Position numbers and translations under genes: made by a program. A stretch of 64,000 nucleotides of DNA from Shewanella polaris (GTDB lineage: Bacteria; Pseudomonadota; Gammaproteobacteria; Enterobacterales; Shewanellaceae), in contig NZ_CP041036.1 of NCBI RefSeq assembly GCF_006385555.1, forward strand, positions 620,001 through 684,000, written 5' to 3'. The number at the start of each line of letters is the position of its first letter. Position 1 is the first letter of the stretch. The notes under the pieces were generated by a model that was given only the letters and a program-made list of their open reading frames with translations, ran no database searches and was not told where the DNA came from. This document shows positions 1 to 8,694 of this stretch, one piece after another.

Positions 1-1222
1 AGGTAACGAAAATGGTGAGTTCGCTATTGTTGATGTTGATGCGCCTTTCAAAGCATTAGCATTCAAAATCATGGACGACCGTTTTGGTGCATTAACTTTC
101 GTACGTATCTATTCAGGCCGTATCAAGAAGGGTGACACCATCCTTAACTCGTTTACCGGTAAAACTGAGCGTATTGGCCGTATGGTTGAAATGCAAGCTG
201 ATGAACGTAACGAACTTGAATCAGCACAAGCTGGTGACATTATCGCTATCGTGGGTATGAAGAACGTGCAAACTGGTCACACTTTATGTGATCCTAAGCA
301 CCCTTGTACTCTTGAAGCCATGGTATTCCCTGAGCCAGTTATTTCTATCTCTGTAACGCCAAAAGATAAAGGCGGAAGCGAGAAAATGGGTATTGCTATC
401 GGTAAAATGATTGCAGAAGATCCATCTTTCCGCGTTGAAACTGACATTGATTCAGGTGAAACCATCCTTAAAGGTATGGGTGAACTTCACTTAGACATTA
501 AGGTTGATATTCTTAAGCGTACTTACGGCGTTGACCTAATTGTAGGCGAGCCTCAAGTGGCTTACCGTGAAACTATCACTAAAGAAATTGAAGATAGCTA
601 CACGCATAAGAAACAGTCTGGTGGTTCTGGTCAGTTTGGTAAAATTGATTACGTTATTCGTCCTGGCGAGCAAAATACTGGTTTCACTTTCACCTCGAAA
701 GTGGTTGGTGGTAACGTACCTAAAGAATTCTGGCCTGCTGTTGAGAAAGGTTTCAAGAGCATGATGAATACCGGTACTATCGCTGGTTTCCCTGTGTTAG
801 ACGTTGAACTTGAACTTCAAGATGGTGCTTTCCACGCAGTTGACTCGTCAGCTATCGCGTTCGAAATCGCTGCTAAAGGTGCGTTCCGTCAATCTATGCC
901 TAAAGCCGGTGCACAACTTCTTGAACCTATCATGAATGTTGACGTATTCAGCCCAGATGACAACGTTGGTGACGTAATTGGTGACCTTAACCGTCGTCGC
1001 GGTATGATTAAAGATCAAAATGCTGGTGTTACAGGTGTTCGTATTAAAGCTGACGTACCGTTATCAGAAATGTTCGGTTATATCGGTTCATTACGTACAA
1101 TGACTTCTGGTCGTGGTCAATTCTCTATGGAATTTGCTCACTACGCACCATGTCCTAACAGCGTATCTGAAAAAGTAGTTGCTCAAGTTAAAGAGCGTAA
1201 GGCTGCTGAAGCTAAGAAGTAA
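1..1222 (+). CDS. fusA2: Elongation factor G, second copy (3' part; 5' end outside window)
   Basis: The reading frame is open from the first bases of the window and runs to a TAA at 1220-1222, giving about 406 residues of a protein normally near 700. EF-G is the cytoplasmic GTPase that drives ribosomal translocation and, with RRF, recycles ribosomes. Visible segments are the end of domain II ([19 protein letters not shown]), domain III (GMGELHLDI), domain IV (RETI, then [12 protein letters not shown]) and domain V ([20 protein letters not shown], the SGRG loop). The G domain lies outside the window. It is not followed by tufA, as a str-operon fusA would be, but by a terminator and a convergent LysR gene. 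That context fits the stand-alone second EF-G known in Shewanella and Vibrio. The copy number is inferred from context only. Confidence 0.93.
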   Translation, partial: GNENGEFAIVDVDAPFKALAFKIMDDRFGALTFVRIYSGRIKKGDTILNSFTGKTERIGRMVEMQADERNELESAQAGDIIAIVGMKNVQTGHTLCDPKHPCTLEAMVFPEPVISISVTPKDKGGSEKMGIAIGKMIAEDPSFRVETDIDSGETILKGMGELHLDIKVDILKRTYGVDLIVGEPQVAYRETITKEIEDSYTHKKQSGGSGQFGKIDYVIRPGEQNTGFTFTSKVVGGNVPKEFWPAVEKGFKSMMNTGTIAGFPVLDVELELQDGAFHAVDSSAIAFEIAAKGAFRQSMPKAGAQLLEPIMNVDVFSPDDNVGDVIGDLNRRRGMIKDQNAGVTGVRIKADVPLSEMFGYIGSLRTMTSGRGQFSMEFAHYAPCPNSVSEKVVAQVKERKAAEAKK

Positions 1223-1243
1223 TTCTAGTTTCGATTTGCTGAT

Positions 1244-1273
1244 AAAAACCGTTGCTTAGGCAGCGGTTTTTTT
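1244..1273 (+). terminator. Rho-independent terminator of fusA2
   Basis: An AAAACCGTTGC arm, a TTAG loop and a GCAGCGGTTTT arm are followed by a T run, 22 bases after the fusA2 stop codon. The stem has one G-U type mismatch. It separates fusA2 from the convergent LysR gene. Confidence 0.85.
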
Positions 1274-1326
1274 ATGCCTTAATTTTATGATATCAGCACT
1301 AGACTTTAATACTGATGGGATAAATA

Positions 1327-2211
1327 TTATTTATGACTGTTTCTACTAAGTGTTAATAATGCGTTCGCTGGTGGGGTTAACGGCAGGTTTTCACGCCATA
1401 TTAATGCTAAGTCCCATGTCATTGCTGGTTGCATCGGTTTAAATACTAACTTGTTATTGGTTAATCGTTGGCAAATGGGTTCGGGTAAAATAGCCACGCC
1501 TAAGTTAGCTTCAACCATGGCTGCTATAAAGTCCCACTGACCGCTTCGAAAAGCAATATTAAGTTGTACACCAGCTTTACGACTTAAGCGGCGTATTAAT
1601 TTAGCCAATGAAAAGTCTTCATTATATAAAATAAAAGGATAAGACTCGAGATCTTGCCAGCTGATTTCAGCTTTGTCACTTAACGAGTGGCCTTCAGGCA
1701 AGCAGGCAAGCATAGGGTGCTTAATGAGTAGTTGATTGGCTAGCTCTGTTTTGTGAGTCGTTGGAAGCGCTGTGAAGGCAATATCAAGGCTGTTATTAAT
1801 TAATGCTTGCTCACACCCAAAACCACCGTATTCATACATTTGCATTTCGATACCTGGGTATTGCTTTCTGTAGGTTGTGAGTAAACCAATAAATAAACTA
1901 CTCATCATTGGGCATATCCCAAGCCGTAAGCGTCCAGTTTTTAAACCACTAAGATTACTAATATCTTCTTGAAGTCGATGCCAATGGCCTAAAATTTCTC
2001 GAGCACTTTGCTCAACGAGATGCCCTGCTTGAGTTAACTCAACCTTTTGGTTGTTCCTAACAAGCAATTGTTCACCCACATCGTGTTCTAAACGTTGGAT
2101 TATTTTTGTTAGAGTCGGTTGGGTCATAAAGCATTTTTGCGCCGCACGGGTAAAGTTTTCGGTTTCAACTAAGGTTAAAAAACTCTGCAAGTTCTTTATT
2201 GGGATGTTCAT
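1327..2211 (-). CDS. LysR-family transcriptional regulator
   Basis: This 294-residue protein has the standard LysR length and architecture. An N-terminal winged helix-turn-helix occupies roughly residues 1-65 (LQSFLTLVETENFTRAAQKCFMTQ, read here as the helix region; then LTKIIQRLE). A periplasmic-binding-like effector domain follows from about residue 90 (GRLRLGICPMMSSLF) to the end. The start at 2211 gives the canonical MNIPIKNLQSF opening. It is convergent with fusA2 and divergent from a short ORF beginning at 2305, so a shared control region lies between 2212 and 2304. The effector is not recognisable from sequence. A role in nap regulation is possible because the nap operon is next door, but nothing in the sequence demonstrates it. 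Confidence 0.88.
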   Translation of the reverse strand: MNIPIKNLQSFLTLVETENFTRAAQKCFMTQPTLTKIIQRLEHDVGEQLLVRNNQKVELTQAGHLVEQSAREILGHWHRLQEDISNLSGLKTGRLRLGICPMMSSLFIGLLTTYRKQYPGIEMQMYEYGGFGCEQALINNSLDIAFTALPTTHKTELANQLLIKHPMLACLPEGHSLSDKAEISWQDLESYPFILYNEDFSLAKLIRRLSRKAGVQLNIAFRSGQWDFIAAMVEANLGVAILPEPICQRLTNNKLVFKPMQPAMTWDLALIWRENLPLTPPANALLTLSRNSHK

Positions 2212-2304
2212 GCTTAAATGGAATCCAGTCTATTATGATTATTCATTTTACCTATGAAGCATAAAGGATTACTTTGAACTCGTTAACGAAATGGAGCCAT
2301 GGCA

Positions 2305-2457
2305 ATGAAATCAACTTCAAGTTTATGGGTTGGCGCATTATGGGAAGCGGCGATGCCAGTGAAGCATGAGATGTTATCATCTAATGTGTCACAAACAGCT
2401 GCTGCACCGAGTACACAGCCTATTGAGCAAAAATCTCAACCAATAAACCCAGCTTAA
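2305..2457 (+). CDS. Small hypothetical protein (50 aa) divergent from LysR
   Basis: ATG at 2305 is preceded by GGAG at a workable distance, and an in-frame ATG at 2299 lies too close to that GGAG. The ORF encodes MKSTSSLWVGALWEAAMPVK and continues into a Ser/Gln/Pro-rich tail ending INPA. The last codons lie inside the left arm of a perfect terminator palindrome. No family was recognised. A good ribosome-binding site, a terminator directly on the stop codon and the divergent LysR arrangement are the evidence that it is real. It could be a small membrane-associated or regulatory peptide, or a chance ORF. Confidence 0.45.
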   Translation: MKSTSSLWVGALWEAAMPVKHEMLSSNVSQTAAAPSTQPIEQKSQPINPA

Positions 2458-2469
2458 GCTGGGTTTATT
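2442..2469. terminator. Perfect palindromic terminator after the small ORF
   Basis: AATAAACCCAGCTT and its exact reverse complement AAGCTGGGTTTATT form a 28-base palindrome that overlaps the end of the small ORF. The flanking A and T bases allow it to act in either direction. The run of T downstream is short. Confidence 0.65.
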
Positions 2470-2589
2470 GCTGTTTTATCCCCCTTTTGTCATTAGTCTG
2501 TATGTACCTTCGCTTGAGGAGTATTGGTATACTCACTACGTGTTATTGTCGCTTTTTATTCAATCTTCTAATTTCCCTATTAAGCAGGT

Positions 2590-2618
2590 AAAAAAAAGCC
2601 GCTTACAATGCAAGCGGC
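2590..2618 (-). terminator. Terminator of the nap operon
   Basis: Read on the minus strand, GCCGCTT, a seven-base loop and AAGCGGC are followed by an uninterrupted run of T. It lies 28 bases beyond the napB stop codon. Confidence 0.85.
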
Positions 2619-2645
2619 CAAAATAGTCATGGGGGGGGAAGTTGA

Positions 2646-3071
2646 CTAATTGAAGGTGTTTTCTACCAATTGCTGTTTATTCTCAGCTTGAGGCACATGG
2701 CACTGATCGCAAAAATAATACATGCCTTTTACAGTACCTTTGTCGTCCATCACGTGTGATTTATCGACTGGAGTCGCTTTCATGCGCTTAGCTTTATCCC
2801 AACTGTGACAGCTTAAACAACCATTTTTATCAGTCGTAATTGAGTAAGTTGCTTTATGTGGAATAATGGGTGGTTGATGTACAAACGTGCGTTCAATTGC
2901 TTTACCACGTGTTGGGTAAACTGGCATCTCGTCTGCAGGACGTACTTCTGTCACTTGCGAGTCACCCGCAAGAGAAGATAGTTTTACGGGTTCAGGGTTT
3001 GCATGTGCTTGTTGACCTGAGTAAGCGCTAATCGCTAGCATCACGGCTGCTAAAGTGATTAATTTTTTCAT
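2646..3071 (-). CDS. napB: Periplasmic nitrate reductase electron-transfer subunit NapB
   Basis: NapB is the small dihaem cytochrome c that passes electrons to NapA in the periplasm. The 141-residue product begins with a Sec signal peptide (MKKLITLAAVMLAISAYSGQ). It carries two c-type haem motifs, CLSCH and CDQCH, with the conserved His of THKATYS-type sequence upstream and KSHVMDDKG between them. The length matches NapB. Its ATG overlaps the napH stop as ATGA, so translation is probably coupled, and it is the last gene of the napAGHB operon before a terminator. The predicted electron route in Shewanella, which lacks napC here, is from menaquinol through a CymA-like tetrahaem protein or NapGH to NapB. 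That route is known for the genus and not shown by this window. Confidence 0.95.
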   Translation of the reverse strand: MKKLITLAAVMLAISAYSGQQAHANPEPVKLSSLAGDSQVTEVRPADEMPVYPTRGKAIERTFVHQPPIIPHKATYSITTDKNGCLSCHSWDKAKRMKATPVDKSHVMDDKGTVKGMYYFCDQCHVPQAENKQQLVENTFN

Positions 3072-3982
3072 AACTTGCTCTCCACCTTAAGAGGAATTCT
3101 GTTCGAATTATTTGAATTAAATCGGTTGGTATATTGGAATACGCGCGGTGCACAAACATCAATACAGCGGCCACAAAGAGTACAGTCACTATCGAGTATA
3201 AATGGCTGAATACTGCCTTTTTTTAACACAGGTTTTAACACCTGACGTTCTGGGCAAACAGTAAAACAATCCATGCAGTTATTGCATGCTTCAGCTCGAA
3301 TAGCGGCTATTTTTATTGGGCTAACTTTGCCTATCAGTGAAAATAATGCCCCCGTTGGGCACAGGTGGCTACACCAAGCTCGTTCAACCACAAAGGTGTC
3401 GAGCAAAAAGATAACCGCTAATACCCATAGCCCGCTGCCTGCGCCAAATAATATTGCGCGATAGACGACGGGGACTGGATTTAGCCATTCCCACACTGTA
3501 ACACCAGTGAGTATAGGTAATATCAACACTAATCCAAGCATGTAATAACGCAGATTTTTTGGTATTTCACTGGTGCGAGGCAGTGATAATTTCCGTCTAA
3601 TCCAGCTGGCTAAATCGGTGACAATATTAACTGGGCATACCCAGCTGCAAAACACTCTTCCGCCAAGTAGGGCATAAATCCCGACTATGATAACCGCGCC
3701 GAGTAACAGGCTTATTTCGGGCCAGTGGCCGCTCATAAGCACTTGTAACGTTACTAACGGATCGCTTAATGGAATTGTGTCCAACAGTAAACTGGTTGAG
3801 AGATTTCCCTTAAGGAGCCATAAGCCCAAAAATGGACCAATGGCAAATAAGCTCAGCACACTCAGTTGCGATATTCTGCGTAAAATGAGGAAACGATGTG
3901 CCCCCCACCAACCAAGTTCGTTGACTGCAGCATTGGCAAAACGTGTTGCTGATTTTGGGCTATTGCTATGTTTTATATTCAT
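3068..3982 (-). CDS. napH: Quinol dehydrogenase membrane component NapH
   Basis: NapH is an inner-membrane ferredoxin-type protein that works with NapG to pass electrons from quinol to the NapAB complex. The 304-residue product has four to five hydrophobic segments (around residues 38-58, 92-112, 148-168 and 180-200). It carries the conserved CSWVCPVN and CSHLCPTGALF motifs between them and two cytoplasmic 4Fe-4S clusters near the C-terminus (CNNCMDCFTVCPE and CTLCGRCIDVCAP). Both the start and the stop overlap neighbours by four bases as ATGA (with napG at 3979-3982, with napB at 3068-3071). This tight packing indicates translational coupling across the operon. Confidence 0.95.
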   Translation of the reverse strand: MNIKHSNSPKSATRFANAAVNELGWWGAHRFLILRRISQLSVLSLFAIGPFLGLWLLKGNLSTSLLLDTIPLSDPLVTLQVLMSGHWPEISLLLGAVIIVGIYALLGGRVFCSWVCPVNIVTDLASWIRRKLSLPRTSEIPKNLRYYMLGLVLILPILTGVTVWEWLNPVPVVYRAILFGAGSGLWVLAVIFLLDTFVVERAWCSHLCPTGALFSLIGKVSPIKIAAIRAEACNNCMDCFTVCPERQVLKPVLKKGSIQPFILDSDCTLCGRCIDVCAPRVFQYTNRFNSNNSNRIPLKVESKL

Positions 3983-4728
3983 AATGATAGCCCCTTATTT
4001 AGCATCTCAAGTGTCGTTTCTTCGGTGTGTTGATAAGTATCATGAGCAGCAGCCTTACCCATTGCAATATGCCTTGGTAATACTTTTATCACTGCTTGTT
4101 CTGTCACGCAGGCATGTTCACATTTACCACATCCGGTACACAAATCTGGATTGATGGTAGGTAAAAACATCGCATGGTGATCGCTCTTTTCATTGCGTTG
4201 CAGTACTAGTGTGATGGCTTTGTCTATTAACGGGCAAACCCGATAACAGACATCACATCGCAAACCTCTAAAGTTAAGACAATTTTTCTCATCTATTAAG
4301 ACTGCTATTCCCATTTTTGAGTCGTCAATGTTATCTAGTTTTTGGTCAAGCGAGCCGCTAGGGCAGGCTTTAACACAAGGGATATCATCACACATTTCGC
4401 AAGGGATATTACGCGCAGTAAAATAAGGCGTACCCGTTGGGGCTCCATCAAACCAGCGTGCTAGTTTTAAGGTATCGTAGGGGCAAGCCTCTACGCATAA
4501 GCCGCAGCGAACACACGCTGAGAGAAAATCGTCTTCTGGCAATGCGCCGGGCGGACGAATAGCAAATGGGTCAAGTGGACGAGATTGAGTGGAAACAGTT
4601 GTTAACCCCAAACCGACCATACCCATTACACAACTGGCTTTCGCCGTTGTGGCAAGAAACTGTCTACGGTTGACACCGTTTACACTTGCTAGTTTGCTAT
4701 TAATTTTGCTCATGATATTGCGTTCCAT
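3979..4728 (-). CDS. napG: Ferredoxin-type protein NapG
   Basis: NapG is a periplasmic iron-sulfur protein that couples with NapH in quinol oxidation for nitrate reduction. The 249-residue product has a Tat-type leader (NRRQFLATTAKA followed by a hydrophobic stretch). Four cysteine clusters of the 4Fe-4S kind follow: CVRCGLCVEACP, CEMCDDIPCVKACP, CDVCYRVCP and CTGCGKCEHAC. A second in-frame ATG at 4713 (MSKINSKL) is an alternative start. I kept the first because neither has a clearly better ribosome-binding site. It begins 20 bases after the napA stop codon and overlaps napH. Confidence 0.94.
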   Translation of the reverse strand: MERNIMSKINSKLASVNGVNRRQFLATTAKASCVMGMVGLGLTTVSTQSRPLDPFAIRPPGALPEDDFLSACVRCGLCVEACPYDTLKLARWFDGAPTGTPYFTARNIPCEMCDDIPCVKACPSGSLDQKLDNIDDSKMGIAVLIDEKNCLNFRGLRCDVCYRVCPLIDKAITLVLQRNEKSDHHAMFLPTINPDLCTGCGKCEHACVTEQAVIKVLPRHIAMGKAAAHDTYQHTEETTLEMLNKGLSL

Positions 4729-4747
4729 TTATGCACTAGGGTATTGA

Positions 4748-7231
4748 TTAAGCCTTCATTACTTTTACTGGACACTTCTTAAAATCGGTCTCTTTTGACA
4801 AGGGATCAGTAGCATCGAGTATTAGCTTGTTGACTAGTTGGCGCGCATCAAAAAACGGCATAAAGACTACGCCTTTAGGTGGCTTGTTACGGCCTTTGGT
4901 TTCAACACGAGTTTTAACTTCACCACGAGGAGACGCTACGACAACTTCATCGCCACGTTGTAAACCTCGTACTTTTGCATCTTCTGGGTGCATAAAGATT
5001 TGAGCGTCAGAATAAGCGCGTTGAAGTTCAGGTACACGAGCTGTCATTGAGCCTGTGTGCCAGTGCTCTAATACTCGACCCGTTGACATCCAAAGATCAT
5101 ATTCTTTGTTTGGCTCTTCTGCAGCAGGCTCGTAAGGGAGGGCGAAAATAACCGCTCTACCGTCTGGCTTACCGTAGAAATTAAATCCTTCACCCGCTTT
5201 TACGTACGGATCACTTCCTTCGACAAAACGACGCAGGGTTTCTTTACCATCAATAACAGGCCAGCGTTTACCGCGGTTTTCATGGTAGTTATCGAAGGCG
5301 TCTAAATCGTGACCATGGCCGCGACCAAATTTAGCGTATTCTTCAAAAAGACCTTTTTGCAGATAAAAACCAAAGTGTTCACTTTCGTCGTTATATGCAC
5401 CTTTGCACTGTTCTTTAGGATATTTGTTTACTTCACCGTTGGCGAATAAGATATCGTAAAGTGTTTTGTCAGCATTTTCTGGTTGCTTGGCAATTAGTTC
5501 AGCAGGCCATACTTCAGATACTTTAAAGCGCTTTGAAAACTCAACTAGCTGCCATAAATCTGATGTAGCCCCTTCAGGTGCTTTGACTTGTTGGTGCCAA
5601 AAATGGGTACGACGTTCTGCGTTACCATAAGCACCTTCTTTTTCTACCCACATTGCCGTTGGTAAAATTAAGTCTGCAGCCATTGCGGTTACTGTTGGAT
5701 ATGGATCTGATACCACGATAAAGTTTTCTGGGTTACGGAAACCTGGATAAATTTCATCATTGATGTTCGGGCCTGCTTGCATGTTATTGGTACACATGGT
5801 CCAGTAACAGTTTAGCTTGCCATCTTTCAACATACGGCTCTGTTGCACCGCGTGGTAACCAGGTTTAGGTGGAATAGTACCCGCTGGAACTTGCCAAAGT
5901 TTTTCGGTAATTTCGCGATGCTTAGGGTTGTTAACCACCATATCTGCTGGTAAACGGTGTGAGAATGTTCCCACTTCACGTGCAGTACCACAAGCTGATG
6001 GCTGACCTGTTAGAGAGAACGGGCTATTGCCTGGGGTGGCTATTTTTCCTGTTAATAAGTGGATGTTGTAGAGCATATTATTTGCCCATACACCACGAGT
6101 ATGTTGGTTAATACCCATAGTCCACAAACTCATCACTTTTTGTTTAGGGTCGGCATATACTTTGGCTAGCGTGATAAGGTTTTCAACTGCAACACCGCTC
6201 ATTTCTGATGCGTATTCAACAGTATAAGTACTGACAAACTTAGCATATTCTTCAAAGGTAATTGGCTTAGAACCACCATTACCAGAGTTTTTAGCTTTCT
6301 TTTCTAACGGATGTTCTGGGCGTAAACCATAACCAATGTCGGTAACACCTAAAGCAAAGTTAGTATGTTTGCTGACAAAGTCTTTGTTCACTGCATCGTT
6401 TTGAATAATGTAGTTAGCGATGAAGTTTAGGATCACAAGGTCAGTTTGTGGCTTGAAAACCATTGGGTTATCAGCTAAATCAAAGCTGCGGTTTTCATAG
6501 GTAGAAAGTACATGTACACGTGCATCTTTATGGCTTAAACGACGGTCAGTTAAACGAGCCCATAAGATTGGGTGCATTTCTGCCATGTTAGCGCCCCAAA
6601 GCACAAAATTATCACCGGCTTCGATGTCATCATAACAACCCATTGGTTCATCAATACCAAAGGTACGCATAAATCCACCCACGGCAGATGCCATACAATG
6701 GCGAGCGTTAGGGTCGATGTTGTTAGTCAAAAAGCCAGCTTTGTGAAGTTTAGACGCGGCATAACCTTCCCAAACTGTCCATTGGCCAGAACCAAACATA
6801 CCGACAGAAGTAGGGCCTTTTTTAGCAATACTGGCTTTCCATTTTTCGGCCATAGTATCAAAAGCAACATCCCAGCTTACTGGAGTGAAATCACCTTCTT
6901 TATCATACTTACCATCTGTCATTCTTAGTAATGGCGTGGTTAAACGGTCTTTGCCATACATGATTTTTGATAAGAAGTAGCCTTTAATACAATTCAAGCC
7001 TCTGTTAACAGGGCTTTCTGGATCGCCTTTAGTAGCGATCACTTTGCCATTTTTGGTGCCCACTAATACGCTACAGCCTACACCGCAAAAACGACACGGG
7101 GCTTTATCCCACGTGACATCGCTCTTGCCTTCTGCTGCTTGAACTATGTTGATGGGAATAGCGATACCCACTGCCGATGCTGCTGCGGCAGCGGCGTTGG
7201 CTTTTAAAAACTCGCGACGGCTTATGCTCAT
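4748..7231 (-). CDS. napA: Periplasmic nitrate reductase catalytic subunit NapA
   Basis: NapA reduces nitrate to nitrite in the periplasm using a bis-MGD molybdenum cofactor and one 4Fe-4S cluster. The 827-residue product opens with a Tat signal (SRREFLK and an Ala-rich hydrophobic region). The cluster ligands are Cys46, Cys49, Cys53 and Cys81, followed by the conserved KGYF lysine. The molybdenum-ligand cysteine lies in [14 protein letters not shown] chose ATG at 7231 because GAGG sits about six bases upstream; an in-frame GTG 12 bases earlier is less likely. It is the first gene of napAGHB. The dedicated chaperone NapD, which normally precedes napA in this operon type, is absent from the 326 bases upstream. 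Confidence 0.96.
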   Translation of the reverse strand: MSISRREFLKANAAAAAASAVGIAIPINIVQAAEGKSDVTWDKAPCRFCGVGCSVLVGTKNGKVIATKGDPESPVNRGLNCIKGYFLSKIMYGKDRLTTPLLRMTDGKYDKEGDFTPVSWDVAFDTMAEKWKASIAKKGPTSVGMFGSGQWTVWEGYAASKLHKAGFLTNNIDPNARHCMASAVGGFMRTFGIDEPMGCYDDIEAGDNFVLWGANMAEMHPILWARLTDRRLSHKDARVHVLSTYENRSFDLADNPMVFKPQTDLVILNFIANYIIQNDAVNKDFVSKHTNFALGVTDIGYGLRPEHPLEKKAKNSGNGGSKPITFEEYAKFVSTYTVEYASEMSGVAVENLITLAKVYADPKQKVMSLWTMGINQHTRGVWANNMLYNIHLLTGKIATPGNSPFSLTGQPSACGTAREVGTFSHRLPADMVVNNPKHREITEKLWQVPAGTIPPKPGYHAVQQSRMLKDGKLNCYWTMCTNNMQAGPNINDEIYPGFRNPENFIVVSDPYPTVTAMAADLILPTAMWVEKEGAYGNAERRTHFWHQQVKAPEGATSDLWQLVEFSKRFKVSEVWPAELIAKQPENADKTLYDILFANGEVNKYPKEQCKGAYNDESEHFGFYLQKGLFEEYAKFGRGHGHDLDAFDNYHENRGKRWPVIDGKETLRRFVEGSDPYVKAGEGFNFYGKPDGRAVIFALPYEPAAEEPNKEYDLWMSTGRVLEHWHTGSMTARVPELQRAYSDAQIFMHPEDAKVRGLQRGDEVVVASPRGEVKTRVETKGRNKPPKGVVFMPFFDARQLVNKLILDATDPLSKETDFKKCPVKVMKA

Positions 7232-7272
7232 GGTGTTCCTCACTCTTAGAATGTTTACTTAGTGCGTGATAG

Positions 7273-7320
7273 TCATTGGAGGTGACGTGATAGAGTGAGT
7301 CTAGTCCTTACAATCAACAT
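7273..7320 (-). other. Possible 15-codon leader ORF upstream of napA
   Basis: An ATG at 7320 is preceded by CGGAGG at ideal spacing and opens a short frame reading MLIVRTRLTLSRHLQ before TGA. It ends 41 bases before the napA start codon. The strong Shine-Dalgarno is the only support. It overlaps the NarP-like site described separately, so the two readings cannot easily both be right unless the transcript starts further upstream. Confidence 0.25.
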
Positions 7321-7325
7321 GGGTA

Positions 7326-7341
7326 TACCTCCGAATGGGTA
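7326..7341. promoter_or_regulatory. NarP/NarL-like 7-2-7 inverted heptamer upstream of napA
   Basis: TACCTCC, a two-base spacer and ATGGGTA fit the NarP 7-2-7 consensus (TACYYMT-N2-AKRRGTA) at 13 of 14 positions. It is centred about 102 bases upstream of the napA ATG. NarQP control of nap is known in Shewanella. The match was made by eye and needs footprinting. A TTGATT/TCTATC promoter-like pair with 17-base spacing lies just downstream on the minus strand. Confidence 0.4.
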
Positions 7342-7377
7342 TAGTGATTAATAGTTGTGCAAGGTCACATTTTTCCA

Positions 7378-7393
7378 TGTGATATAAATCTCA
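7378..7393. promoter_or_regulatory. CRP-like site upstream of the nap operon
   Basis: TGTGA, six bases and TCTCA match the CRP consensus TGTGA-N6-TCACA at nine of ten core positions, with an AT-rich right flank. CRP activates anaerobic respiration genes in Shewanella, which makes it plausible here. The site lies in the 326-base gap between napA and the attH-like gene and is nearer to napA's promoter side. Confidence 0.35.
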
Positions 7394-7557
7394 TTTTAAC
7401 AATTAGGTAAATGCTGTTTTAGAAGTTGCTTGTAAAGCATGTTATGCCTGAAGTGTGTGATTTTCTATTTATTGAAAACCTATCTAGGCTATATGGTTAA
7501 CCTAGATTGAATCATTGATTGGTTATGTTGATTAATGATGGATCTTTGTAGGTATGG

Positions 7558-8694
7558 TTAATATCCCGTTAGCTCCATATAACCTTGTCCTTGGTGGCTG
7601 CCCTTAATGGTAATTGGGCCTTCCCAATATGCGGTTGATACCAGCATGTCACTGTTTGGATTCAGTGCTTGAGTTGTTACATCTACCCCTTCGCTGTTAA
7701 TACGTAAACGCCAAGCGATAGGATGTTTGCCTAATGCGGTTTGTTGCCATTGGGTTGGCTCCATGGATATATCATTAGGGTTATCTTTACTGTTGATATT
7801 GCGGCCACTGCCATCGGCAAACATTCTTCTGCCACTGTAAAAGTGATCCTGATTTGTTGCTCCGCGCAGCCTAAACATCATAAGTGTTGAATTATCGTCT
7901 AAACGCAGCGAAAACCAGTCCCAGCCTTGTTGGGCTTTGGTCAAAAATTGTGAGCTCCACTCTCGGTCTAGCCAAGCTTTACCAGTGACATGTTCGGTAA
8001 TACCGTGACGGGTTATATCCCCCGAAACATCAATAAAAGGTTGGCTGTAGTAATAAGACGCCACGCTTTTATCTGCACTTTTACTGCTATAGCCCTGCTT
8101 GCCTTGTAATTGCAGTGGTTGTTGGCTAGTAAGCATAAGTCGATAACTAAATTGCTCACCCACTACTTTCAATGTGGCAGGAAACAGCTTGTCTGATTGG
8201 CTTAACCATTGCCAGTTTTGTAAATGTACTTGGAATGGCTGGGGGTCTACGCCGGCAAGTTGTAGCTTCGCGCGTGACCATTTTTCAGCAAGTAAGTGTT
8301 CACTTTTAGTAGTCACAGCCGCATGGGCCATATAAAGCTGATTAGTTGCCCAGCTGTTTTTGGCGGGAGCTTGAGCGTTTGTTGGCGGTGAAAGCGCAAT
8401 CCTAAATTGAGTCCACTGCACGCCAACATCTTCACCCGTTGATGTCGTTAAATTAGCGGTTAAATACCACCACTCAATTTTAAAGTCATCGTGGGCTAAA
8501 TTATCTTGTGGAAATTGAAGCGTTTTACCTTCCATAACCTTGCTATAACCATCGGACGATCCTGTTGACATACTGCTAATGGTTGACTGTTTTTTACCAA
8601 GCTCTTGTGGCGGTGAGCACGCTGATATCAAGACCGTAAGGACAAAAGCCACCACGCTGAAACTGAGCACCTTTTTGAACGTAAAAGAGATCAT
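7558..8694 (-). CDS. AttH/CrtC-like lipocalin-fold lipoprotein
   Basis: This 378-residue lipoprotein resembles the AttH component of AttEFGH-type ABC exporters and the hydroxyneurosporene synthase (CrtC) N-terminal family, which folds as two lipocalin-like halves. The lipobox is LISAC with Cys26. Family-like features are the early motif EWWYLTANL, the central AWLDREWSSQF and GWDWFSLRLDD, and a C-terminal WRLRI region. ATG at 8694 overlaps the permease stop by four bases (ATGA), so translation is probably coupled. The lipoprotein likely receives or guides a lipid or hydrophobic substrate handled by the upstream ABC permease. The substrate is unknown. Confidence 0.85.
   Translation of the reverse strand: MISFTFKKVLSFSVVAFVLTVLISACSPPQELGKKQSTISSMSTGSSDGYSKVMEGKTLQFPQDNLAHDDFKIEWWYLTANLTTSTGEDVGVQWTQFRIALSPPTNAQAPAKNSWATNQLYMAHAAVTTKSEHLLAEKWSRAKLQLAGVDPQPFQVHLQNWQWLSQSDKLFPATLKVVGEQFSYRLMLTSQQPLQLQGKQGYSSKSADKSVASYYYSQPFIDVSGDITRHGITEHVTGKAWLDREWSSQFLTKAQQGWDWFSLRLDDNSTLMMFRLRGATNQDHFYSGRRMFADGSGRNINSKDNPNDISMEPTQWQQTALGKHPIAWRLRINSEGVDVTTQALNPNSDMLVSTAYWEGPITIKGSHQGQGYMELTGY

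Noticed and set aside
7232..7557. Search for a napD gene or remnant upstream of napA.
   Set aside because: Only short frames occur here. The 15-codon ORF shows no NapD-like sequence.
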